Assembly: GCA_017651465.1 (NCBI GenBank)
Contig: JAGCCX010000037.1
Coordinates: forward strand, 1 to 50,361
Source: Bacteroidales bacterium
GTDB lineage: Bacteria; Bacteroidota; Bacteroidia; Bacteroidales; UBA932
Reading direction: 5' to 3'
DNA length: 50,361 bases
A program made the translations under genes and the position numbers. Under the pieces are notes generated by a model. That model was given only the letters and a program-made list of their open reading frames with translations. It had not been told where the DNA came from and searched no databases. Positions 1-6,904 of this stretch are shown one piece after another; position 1 is the first letter of the stretch; each line of letters starts with the position of its first letter.

Positions 1-677
1 CCTACCGGCAAAATTTCAAGGGCGCAAAGATACAAAATTGTTGCCAAAGTACCGCAACGTGAGCGCAAAATTTGTCCTTGCCTTATGAGGAACAGCAAGA
101 AGAAAACGGCGCATTCGGCATACAAAACAGCCCTTGCAAGCGTGTCGGGGGCGTGAAGCGGCACCATCACGAGCACGCTTAAAAAAATCAGCGTGGTTAA
201 AAGAATCAGGTAGTTATAAATTGAGTGGCGTATGGTCATGGCATACTCGCTTGTGCTGCTGCGGAACTTGGAGCACAAGTAAGCGATGCGTCTTATAAGG
301 GTGGCGCCGGCAATCAGGCCGGTGGTTACGGCGAGCTGCCAGCCGGGCGGAAGACGGAGTTTGAATGTAGGGGCCACGAGGCCGCAGCGGTCGGCTATGA
401 TGCACAGCACTACGCCGAAGACCAGGGCCACGGTATTGCGGGTGCGGGCAAGGCTCACGCTGTGCTCGAGGTCGGCATTACCCTTCCAGCGGCTCAGGCA
501 GCGGAGAAGATGGGGATAGATGCGAAAAATTTCGGAGAGTTCAAGGATCAGGAGGACAAGCGCGAACACCACGGCCCAGCGGTTCACGATGCAGTCACTC
601 CACAGCGCAGGAGCGCCGCCCTGGGCCAAAGGCTCGGTGGCCATATGAAGAAATCCCCCTTTGAACAGCTCCGGCAT
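1..677 (-). CDS. DUF4271 family membrane protein (3' end outside window)
   Basis: The frame stays open from an ATG at 677 to the window edge, giving 225 codons and no stop, so the C-terminus is cut off. The protein is hydrophobic, with about six predicted membrane segments (roughly residues 27-45, 82-100, 118-138, 160-178, 187-208 and a last one running into the edge). The closing segment with LYLCALEILP resembles the end of DUF4271 proteins of Bacteroidota; I assign the family from that pattern and from general composition. Function is unknown. The ATG shares one base with the stop of the SUI1 gene (TGATG), so translation is probably coupled. In other Bacteroidales a hemD-like gene often follows; here that position is outside the window. 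A promoter-like TATCTTTG at 25-32 lies inside the tail of this gene. Confidence 0.75.
   Translation of the reverse strand, partial: MPELFKGGFLHMATEPLAQGGAPALWSDCIVNRWAVVFALVLLILELSEIFRIYPHLLRCLSRWKGNADLEHSVSLARTRNTVALVFGVVLCIIADRCGLVAPTFKLRLPPGWQLAVTTGLIAGATLIRRIAYLCSKFRSSTSEYAMTIRHSIYNYLILLTTLIFLSVLVMVPLHAPDTLARAVLYAECAVFFLLFLIRQGQILRSRCGTLATILYLCALEILPV
25..32 (-). promoter_or_regulatory. Bacteroidota-type -7 promoter element inside the DUF4271 tail
   Basis: On the minus strand the sequence reads TATCTTTG, an exact match to TAnnTTTG, with a TTG 22 nt upstream as a possible -33 element. It would drive the next minus-strand gene, which lies beyond the window. A chance match inside coding sequence is possible. 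Confidence 0.4.
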
Positions 678-1021
678 CAGTTTCCTCTTTTGGCGTTATA
701 TCCCATAGACTGGAGCAGGGCGGTGATTTTGTCGCGCAGGTCTCCCTGGATGGTGATCTGGCCATCCTTGGCCGTGCCCCCCACTCCGCACTTGGTCTTG
801 AGGGCCTTGGCAAGGGCAGAGAGGTCACTCCCGGTACCCACGAATCCGTCCACCAGCGTGACCTGCTTACCGGCGCGGTGCGAGCGGTCGATACGCACAA
901 TCAGCCTCTGGCGCTCCGGCGGCAGAGTGGCCTGCTCCTCTTCGGCGGCCTGCTGGTATTGAAAGTCAGGATTGGTGGAATAAACCACTCCCAGACGTGA
1001 TTTCCAATCGTTATCGGACAT
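677..1021 (-). CDS. SUI1-family translation initiation factor (YciH-like)
   Basis: This 114-residue protein has a SUI1/eIF1 domain over its C-terminal half (about residues 45-112). The glycine-rich loop GVGGTAKDG and the helix RDKITALLQSMGY are typical of the bacterial YciH branch. Family members bind the small ribosomal subunit and influence start-codon selection; the exact bacterial role is not settled. An in-frame start exists at 1060, but it would place the TATCTTTG promoter inside the gene, so I choose the ATG at 1021. The stop overlaps the start of the DUF4271 gene by one base. The separate promoter suggests it is transcribed independently of the yfhO operon upstream. Confidence 0.9.
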   Translation of the reverse strand: MSDNDWKSRLGVVYSTNPDFQYQQAAEEEQATLPPERQRLIVRIDRSHRAGKQVTLVDGFVGTGSDLSALAKALKTKCGVGGTAKDGQITIQGDLRDKITALLQSMGYNAKRGN

Positions 1022-1038
1022 TGCTAGCGATATTTCTA

Positions 1039-1046
1039 CAAAGATA
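1039..1046 (-). promoter_or_regulatory. -7 promoter element of the SUI1 gene
   Basis: The minus strand reads TATCTTTG, ending 17 nt before the ATG at 1021. It matches the Bacteroidota consensus TAnnTTTG and settles the choice of start codon for the SUI1 gene. Confidence 0.65.
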
Positions 1047-1067
1047 ATTGAATCAAACAAATACTGT

Positions 1068-3758
1068 TTACTTCTCCCTGCGGGCCGGTAGGGCCTTGAG
1101 CACTATGGCTCCAAGGACTAGGAGCAACAGGAGGATGGAGCTGGCGCGGGAGAGGGCTTCGCCGCGGCGGTAGGAGGCCGGCTCGAAGCTCATAACCAGG
1201 GTGTGCGATCCGGCGGGAAGGTCCACGCAGCGCAGCAGGTCCGAAGCTACGGGCCACTTGGTTATGCGGCGGCAGATATCGTTGATAACCTCTCCCCCGG
1301 CAGGCTGGACACCGGGTTCTATCTCCATCTTACATCCTTCATAAAGCTCAATGGGCAGCTCGGTTCCGTCTTCCAGGCGGGCCACCCATCCTGCAGGATA
1401 ATAGACCTCGCTGAATACCGCGCGGCCGCCTTCGGCAGAAGTATAGCTGTATTCCAGCTTGTCCGGAGCGTAAGAGGTCATCTCTATTGAATCGCTTGTT
1501 TGCTCAAACCAGGCGTTGCCGCGGGCAAAACTATAGCGCAGCGGGGGATTGTCGTCCCCGACGATGATATAGCGGCAGTTAAGCGATGCGAGGCTCTCCA
1601 GATACGGCAACGCGGCCTCGGCCTCCTGCACGGTGGCGGCGCCGCTTATGGCCTTGCTAAGAGTCTGGATATCAGGGGCCAGCTGCCTGTCGATATATTC
1701 CTGATAGCGCTGGAGCTTGGCTGGAGAATATCCGCCGATGTTCTTATGCCAATAGGAGGGGTGAGAGTCGTTGAACACGTTGACCGTAAGGTCCAGCACC
1801 CGGTACGACGGGTCGGGATCGGAGAGAATCAGCTCATCGACGGGACGCTTGTCAAACTGGCTGCTGAACGCCTTGGGAGTCACAAAGTCATCCGGCCCAA
1901 GATAGCGTTTGCCTACGACGAACAGGTCCACCAGCACCAGTACGCCCACGCAACAGGCAGCGATAATTCTCCGGACGTTGATAGGGGTGCGACTGCCGTC
2001 CTGACCGGCCGCGGGAGCTTCGGCGGACGTGCCCCCCGGGCGACTTTGGCCCTTGCGAACAGGAGCAAGGGGGGCGCTTCCGCCGACGGCTTTATCCTTC
2101 GGTACAGCTCCTGATACGCCCCACACCAGCAGGGCCACGGCAGCGGCTACCAGCAGCAGCGACCGCAGGGTGTCGTTCCAAAGCAAAGTATAACGGTCGG
2201 CCGCCAGGGCCTCGCGGAGAATATCCGGCTGCCCCGCATCGGCACCGCCGCTGAACGTTCCCAGCACACTCTGAAGCAGAGCCAGAACGAGCAGCAGCCC
2301 AAGTGAAATGACTCCGCTGACAAGCACCTTCTTGCGAAGTTCGCGGGACGGATCACCGCTCTTGAGCATCCCGTCAAGCATAAGGAATCCCAGCACGGGA
2401 AGGGTAAACTGCAACACCACCAGAGCCATGGACACGGTTCGGAACTTATTGTACAGCGGCGCAATATCGTAGAAGAGCTTGGTAAACCACAGGAAATGGC
2501 TGCCAAGTGCCAGCAGCACCGCAAGGAGCGATGCGGCCACGGCCCACCATTTCTCCCGGCCCTTCCAGTACAGCAGGCCAAGGATAAACAGGAAGATAGT
2601 GACCGCTCCCATATACATAGGGCCTGCGGTGAAAGGTTGGGGTCCCCAGTAGAGGGGTAGATGCTTGCGTACTTGCTGGAGGTTGCCCTGACCGGCGCGC
2701 CGCAGCAGTTGCACGGTCTCGGATTTCATGCTCAGCGGGCCCGAGGAAGAGCCACCGTTGTAATTGGGAATGGCCAGGTTGGGGAGTTCTTCCCATCCGT
2801 ACGACCAGGCGGTGGCGTAATCGATGTCAAGCCCCTTTCTGGCCCCTTCGGACGAGCCGTCGGAGGTGCCGCCGCGCATCGAGTAGGGGGTGTATTCAAA
2901 TGTCGGGAGGAGCTTGATGGCGTTGGTACCTATGCCGGCGAGGCCCATTACGAGGAGCAGGGCAGATGCTATCCAGAAGCCTTTGAGGGACTGTTTGCGG
3001 CGCAGGAGCGACACAAAGAGAACCACTACGTAGATCAGGATCATCAGGGCCAGATAGTAGGATATCTGTGGGTGGTTGGCTTTGACCTGGAAGCTTACGG
3101 CAAGGCCGAACAAGGCGGCGCCGAGAATCGTCCAGGGCCAGCGAGGCCCGGCAGTCGCAGCGGTGGAATCTCCGTCGGCGGAAGTGCTTTCGCTGCGACT
3201 TTGGCCCTTACGAACAGGAGCAGTGGAAGCACTTCTGCCGACAGCAGCACTCCCGCCACAGGCCTTACGGTAAGTAAACACCACGGCGGCAAAAACCCAC
3301 GGCAGGAATGCCAGAGCCTGCATCTTGGTGTTGTGCCCCACCTGAATAATCTGGATATTGTACGAGCAGAACGTGACTGCTATGGCTCCGCCTGCGGCTA
3401 CCAGGGGGTGTACGCCGAAGGCGAGGAACATCAGGAACGCCCCCAGGAGCGATATGAACAGATATGTGGCGGGACGTTTGCCGGTGAGCAGCAGGTCGTA
3501 CAGGGGCTGCGTCCAGTCACCTTTGGTGGAACTCTGGATAGATGCAGTGGGCATACCGCTGAACATGGAGCCGGTCCAGGCCGCGCTCTCTCCCGGATGC
3601 GCCTTGTCCCAGCTGATCTTTTCGTGAGCCATTCCCTGCCAGCCGGAGATATCCCCCTGGTTGACAACCTTCCCCTCCAGCACCTCGGGCACAAATGCGT
3701 ACGAAAGCACCAGGAATCCCAGCACAATACCCAAACATATCAACAGATTCTTCTTCAT
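1068..3758 (-). CDS. YfhO-family polytopic membrane protein with two in-frame palindromic insertions
   Basis: The 896-residue product starts with a hydrophobic anchor (residues 4-22). A soluble stretch follows with GSMFSGMPT, and then many membrane segments. A C-terminal periplasmic-type domain precedes a last membrane helix (about 872-890). This is the layout of YfhO (PF09586), a GT-C-like integral membrane family whose Gram-positive members help glycosylate cell-surface polymers. The Bacteroidota substrate is unknown. Two low-complexity Ser/Thr/Ala-rich stretches, residues about 172-195 and 557-580, each carry the peptide APVRKGQSR. They correspond to hairpin repeats at 3175-3241 and 2020-2086, so they look like inserted nucleic-acid elements tolerated in loops. 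The gene is last in the mutS / phosphatase / glycosyltransferase / CpXC operon, 6 bp after the CpXC gene. Confidence 0.9.
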   Translation of the reverse strand: MKKNLLICLGIVLGFLVLSYAFVPEVLEGKVVNQGDISGWQGMAHEKISWDKAHPGESAAWTGSMFSGMPTASIQSSTKGDWTQPLYDLLLTGKRPATYLFISLLGAFLMFLAFGVHPLVAAGGAIAVTFCSYNIQIIQVGHNTKMQALAFLPWVFAAVVFTYRKACGGSAAVGRSASTAPVRKGQSRSESTSADGDSTAATAGPRWPWTILGAALFGLAVSFQVKANHPQISYYLALMILIYVVVLFVSLLRRKQSLKGFWIASALLLVMGLAGIGTNAIKLLPTFEYTPYSMRGGTSDGSSEGARKGLDIDYATAWSYGWEELPNLAIPNYNGGSSSGPLSMKSETVQLLRRAGQGNLQQVRKHLPLYWGPQPFTAGPMYMGAVTIFLFILGLLYWKGREKWWAVAASLLAVLLALGSHFLWFTKLFYDIAPLYNKFRTVSMALVVLQFTLPVLGFLMLDGMLKSGDPSRELRKKVLVSGVISLGLLLVLALLQSVLGTFSGGADAGQPDILREALAADRYTLLWNDTLRSLLLVAAAVALLVWGVSGAVPKDKAVGGSAPLAPVRKGQSRPGGTSAEAPAAGQDGSRTPINVRRIIAACCVGVLVLVDLFVVGKRYLGPDDFVTPKAFSSQFDKRPVDELILSDPDPSYRVLDLTVNVFNDSHPSYWHKNIGGYSPAKLQRYQEYIDRQLAPDIQTLSKAISGAATVQEAEAALPYLESLASLNCRYIIVGDDNPPLRYSFARGNAWFEQTSDSIEMTSYAPDKLEYSYTSAEGGRAVFSEVYYPAGWVARLEDGTELPIELYEGCKMEIEPGVQPAGGEVINDICRRITKWPVASDLLRCVDLPAGSHTLVMSFEPASYRRGEALSRASSILLLLLVLGAIVLKALPARREK
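2020..2086 (+). repeat. Hairpin repeat family 2, copy 1 (inside yfhO)
   Basis: An 18-bp stem is formed by 2020-2037 and 2069-2086, with one C/T mismatch and one G-T wobble on the plus strand. It encloses the 24-nt core at 2042-2065, which begins GACTTTGGCCCTT and ends CGAACAGGAG. The same core occurs at 3197-3220 and 36795-36818. On the coding (minus) strand it is read in frame as APVRKGQSR. Confidence 0.85.
3175..3241 (+). repeat. Hairpin repeat family 2, copy 2 (inside yfhO)
   Basis: A 22-bp stem (3175-3196 with 3220-3241) has three mismatches, all of which are G-T wobbles on the plus strand. The apical core at 3197-3220 matches copy 1 except for one purine. The outer arm begins TCGGCGGA, as in copy 1, but the inner stem differs. 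It is translated in frame as part of a Ser/Ala-rich loop of YfhO. Confidence 0.85.
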
Positions 3759-3764
3759 AACGCT

Positions 3765-4352
3765 CTAAGCTATAAAATGTTCCACCCACTCACGGTCGAT
3801 CTTCACCAGCCCCTGCAGGCCCGCGGTCAAAGACGGATTCCGCCCCACTATGGCGCAGCAGTCCTCGTACACATTGAAACCGACGCTCAACAGTTGCATC
3901 TGCCCGCCCTCGGGATAAGTGAATATGATATCGTGGTCCGCGCCCTCCAGACGCAGGAATTTAAGCTCTACACTCTTGCCCAGCTCCTGCCGGGTAACGT
4001 ACTTGCAAATCTCCAGCGGCACATCGTCAAGACCGGCGTCGAAAACCTTAACCTTCTCGATGAGCGAACCCACGTCGGGAACAAGCCGTCCCTGCACGCC
4101 CTCCAGGCCCTCTACCGCAATGGGGCGGTCCGACAGGCACACCAGCAGATGAGCGTCGCGGTAAATGACCGGAGAAGTTATGAGCTCCCGGCATCCGCAG
4201 GAAGGGCACACCCTCACAAACAGGCCACCATCTTTAACCTTCTCTTTCAGAGACGGTTCCGCCACGGCGTCAATCATCCTGTAAACAGCGGACCCATACT
4301 CCCTGCCGCAGCGGGAGCAACGGAAAGCCGAAATTGCCGAAACCGAACTCAT
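3765..4352 (-). CDS. CpXC-domain zinc-ribbon-like protein
   Basis: The 195-residue soluble protein carries two Cys pairs near its N-terminus: C12-S-R-C15 and C49-P-S-C52-G-C54. This fits the CpXC domain (PF14353), thought to bind metal through paired CxxC knuckles. The rest is an acidic alpha/beta sequence with no catalytic motif that I recognise. No signal peptide is visible, so it is probably cytoplasmic. Its ATG overlaps the glycosyltransferase stop as ATGA, and yfhO follows 6 bp after its own stop, so the three are likely co-expressed. Function is unknown; the context suggests a link to envelope glycan work, which is inference. Confidence 0.75.
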   Translation of the reverse strand: MSSVSAISAFRCSRCGREYGSAVYRMIDAVAEPSLKEKVKDGGLFVRVCPSCGCRELITSPVIYRDAHLLVCLSDRPIAVEGLEGVQGRLVPDVGSLIEKVKVFDAGLDDVPLEICKYVTRQELGKSVELKFLRLEGADHDIIFTYPEGGQMQLLSVGFNVYEDCCAIVGRNPSLTAGLQGLVKIDREWVEHFIA

Positions 4353-5629
4353 AGCACTTTGGATAGTTTTTCGGTGAGCGCCCTGCGGGAATACTGCGAA
4401 ACGTCTCCCGGGAGCGGTTCTTCCCGGCCCTCGAGATGCTTCTCCCAGGCCGCATCGATATATTCTGCAACGGGCTCCAGCTTGTCCCAGCCGTACATTA
4501 CTCCTGAGCCGGTTTCGGAGAGCAGACGCGCCGCAGCGCCTCCTTCCTGCCCTATGCCGAGCACCGGACGGCGGGAAGCCATATACTCGAATATCTTGCC
4601 CGGAAGGGCCTTTGCGTACTCGGGCTCGTCACGCAGCGGAAGCAGCAGCACAGAGGCCGATTGCTGTAGCGCAGTGGTCTGCTGGTGAGGCAGATAGCCC
4701 AGATTCTCCACATTGTCGGAAAGGCCCCTCTGGCGTAGCGCCTCGAGGATTTCGGTGTCGGTCTTGCCGGCGAGCCGGATGCGCAGCTGCTCCTTGAAGG
4801 TGCTGTCGGCGGAGCACTTGTCCGATAGAGCGTCCCAGAGGCGCAGCGGATTGCCGTCGGAGGCAAAAAGGCCGGTGTGCACAAGGCAGAACTCGTTGCG
4901 CGGCAGGTCCTGCGGCGCTGAGGCAAAATCGCATTCGTCAAAACCGTTGGTAATCAAATGCACGGGCGTAGCGGTACGGGCCTGGAAGTCGTCACGGACG
5001 GGCGCCGACACAGCTATTACGGCATCGGATTCATCGAGTACCCTCTGCTCCAGCCGCCTGTGCTCCGCCGCCGTCCAGGGCAGCAGACCCATATGCTTGA
5101 AATAATGCATCTCCGTCCACGGGTCGCGGAAGTCGGCAATCCACCTAACTCCCGTAAGGCGCTTGAGGCGCAGACCGATCAGATGCATCGAATGTGGCGG
5201 GCCGGTAGTTACCACGGCATCCACTGGATTCTCTTTCAGATACTTACGCAGATATCTCACGCTCGGGCCAACCCATCCCGCACGCGGGTCGGGCACGAAC
5301 AGATTGCCCCTCAGGCCCACCACCAGGCGCTGCTTGAGAGTCTTCTTCTGCTGGTTGAGCGGATTCACTCCGGCGCCCTTGTCGGAAGCGCCAAAGAACT
5401 TATGATAGATAGCGTACGGCTCGGTAATGTGGCGCTTGAGCACCGTCACGTCCTCGGGAATCTCCGCCAGGAGGCTCTCGTCCACCGCCAGCTGCTCGGG
5501 GTTCTCGGGAGTGTAGATCACAGGCTCCCAGCCGAACTCGCGCAGGTACTTGGTGAACTTTACCCAGCGCTGCACGCCGCTGCCTCCGGTAGGAGGCCAG
5601 TAGTAACTGATTATCAGGACTTTCTTCAT
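4349..5629 (-). CDS. Family-4-type glycosyltransferase
   Basis: The 426-residue protein opens with the GT-B fold signature KKVLIISYYWPPTGGSGVQR, including the glycine-rich acceptor loop. A middle segment, WIADFRDPW, is common in GT4 enzymes of Bacteroidota. The C-terminal donor domain contains HTGLF, then NVENLGYLP and EYMASRRPVLGIG, where the conserved acidic pair that binds the nucleotide sugar is expected. It would transfer a sugar from a nucleotide donor at the inner face of the membrane; the substrate cannot be told. A longer frame exists upstream to 5815, but that part overlaps the phosphatase gene and lacks family similarity. I use the ATG at 5629, which overlaps the phosphatase stop as ATGA. 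Confidence 0.9.
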   Translation of the reverse strand: MKKVLIISYYWPPTGGSGVQRWVKFTKYLREFGWEPVIYTPENPEQLAVDESLLAEIPEDVTVLKRHITEPYAIYHKFFGASDKGAGVNPLNQQKKTLKQRLVVGLRGNLFVPDPRAGWVGPSVRYLRKYLKENPVDAVVTTGPPHSMHLIGLRLKRLTGVRWIADFRDPWTEMHYFKHMGLLPWTAAEHRRLEQRVLDESDAVIAVSAPVRDDFQARTATPVHLITNGFDECDFASAPQDLPRNEFCLVHTGLFASDGNPLRLWDALSDKCSADSTFKEQLRIRLAGKTDTEILEALRQRGLSDNVENLGYLPHQQTTALQQSASVLLLPLRDEPEYAKALPGKIFEYMASRRPVLGIGQEGGAAARLLSETGSGVMYGWDKLEPVAEYIDAAWEKHLEGREEPLPGDVSQYSRRALTEKLSKVL

Positions 5630-6897
5630 CGTCTGTAACCCTGAATGTTTGCCTTTACAGTCTCCCAGTCGTAGTAAGGTCCGCTCACGCTCTGGAGCTT
5701 CCTGAGGCTCCTCTCCTGCTCCTGATAAAGGAATTTCACCAGCACGCGGCCGGCCTTGTTGCGGTAGAATATCATCTGCAGGTTGGAGCCCATGCACAGC
5801 TCGCGCCAGCACCACCAGCGGGAGGCTATCTCGTCGAAGGGCAAGCGGCTGCCGGGCCCCTCGACGCCCAGGTAGGACACAAGCGCGAGCAGGGGATAAT
5901 CGTGCCCGAAGCGCAGGTCGGCGGCATATTTGCCCCCGGCTATGGCCTCGTCGGCCTTGGCCACTATGTCGTCCGCCAATTGATGGGCGGAATCAAGCCT
6001 CTTGGGATCTACCTCCTCGACGCTGCCATAATTGGCGTACTGGGAGCTTGCCTCATAGGCGCAGTAGCGGTACAGATACTCAAACTGCATAAGCGGGAGG
6101 ATACGCTCCTCTATGTCCCAGCAGGGGGCTATGGTGGCGGTGCGGTAGAGGGCCTTGTTGAAGCGGTCGAGGCTGGGGATTAGTTTGCGGGCTTCGGCGG
6201 GGTCGGTGAACAGGGTGCCGAGGATGTAGGTGCTGTCGCAGGGAGAGTCCCAGAGATGCTCCTTCATAGGCACTGCCAGCTCCTTGCAGATGGGCAGCCG
6301 GTGGCCCGTGGCGCCTATATAATCCATAAGGGCCTCGCCCGTATCGAGGTACCAGCGCGTCTTGGGGCGCGCCGCCGATACGGCCGTGGTAAAGGCATTC
6401 ATACTGATGATGCTGCGCTGCGAGACGCTGGCGATGGCGCGTATTTCCGGGCTCCCCCGGAACACGGCAGGGAAGCGCTTTACCATACGCCGCCCCATAT
6501 CGGTATGCTCGCGTACGCCGCGCTGCGAGAGCCTGGCGTCCATTCCGCCCCAGGTATCCAGCACCTGCCGGGTCTCCTCCATAGCGGCGCGCCCTCCGGT
6601 GCTGAGTATGCCCAGGCTGTCGGCCTTGTGCAGCACGTCCAGGATGAGCACGTAATAGTCGCTTCCCCAGGTATGGCGGCTGCCGTGACGGGCATAGTGG
6701 CTGATGTAGAAGGGTTTATATCCTGCCGGAGGAGGGGTGTCGCGCAGGTCCCCGTGATGGTAGGGGTAATTGTTGTTGCCGGCGCGGATTATATCTTCCT
6801 TGAGGGCGGCCTCCAGGGCGGGGTCGTGGGTCCAGTTCTGTCCGGCGGCCGGCAGCAGACAGAGCGTAAGGGCGAATATGGCAAGAATTCGTCTCAT
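5626..6897 (-). CDS. Periplasmic histidine-type acid phosphatase (MINPP/phytase-like)
   Basis: The 423-residue protein begins with a signal peptide (basic MRR, hydrophobic core, AAG|Q cleavage near residue 19). The catalytic signature YARHGSRH lies at residues 68-75, with the nucleophile His71 and phosphate-binding arginines. The proton-donor motif FGHD sits near residue 332. This is the histidine-phosphatase clade 2 layout, as in multiple inositol polyphosphate phosphatases of gut Bacteroidota; the substrate could be an inositol phosphate or another phosphomonoester. The start at 6897 begins the signal peptide directly, 7 bp after the mutS stop, so the two genes are probably co-transcribed. 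Confidence 0.9.
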   Translation of the reverse strand: MRRILAIFALTLCLLPAAGQNWTHDPALEAALKEDIIRAGNNNYPYHHGDLRDTPPPAGYKPFYISHYARHGSRHTWGSDYYVLILDVLHKADSLGILSTGGRAAMEETRQVLDTWGGMDARLSQRGVREHTDMGRRMVKRFPAVFRGSPEIRAIASVSQRSIISMNAFTTAVSAARPKTRWYLDTGEALMDYIGATGHRLPICKELAVPMKEHLWDSPCDSTYILGTLFTDPAEARKLIPSLDRFNKALYRTATIAPCWDIEERILPLMQFEYLYRYCAYEASSQYANYGSVEEVDPKRLDSAHQLADDIVAKADEAIAGGKYAADLRFGHDYPLLALVSYLGVEGPGSRLPFDEIASRWWCWRELCMGSNLQMIFYRNKAGRVLVKFLYQEQERSLRKLQSVSGPYYDWETVKANIQGYRR

Positions 6898-6904
6898 TGT
6901 GCGA

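Noticed and set aside
2661-4688. 675-codon open frame on the plus strand across yfhO, the CpXC gene and the glycosyltransferase
   Set aside because: It crosses three well-supported minus-strand genes and shows no family motif, and its composition is that of an antisense shadow.
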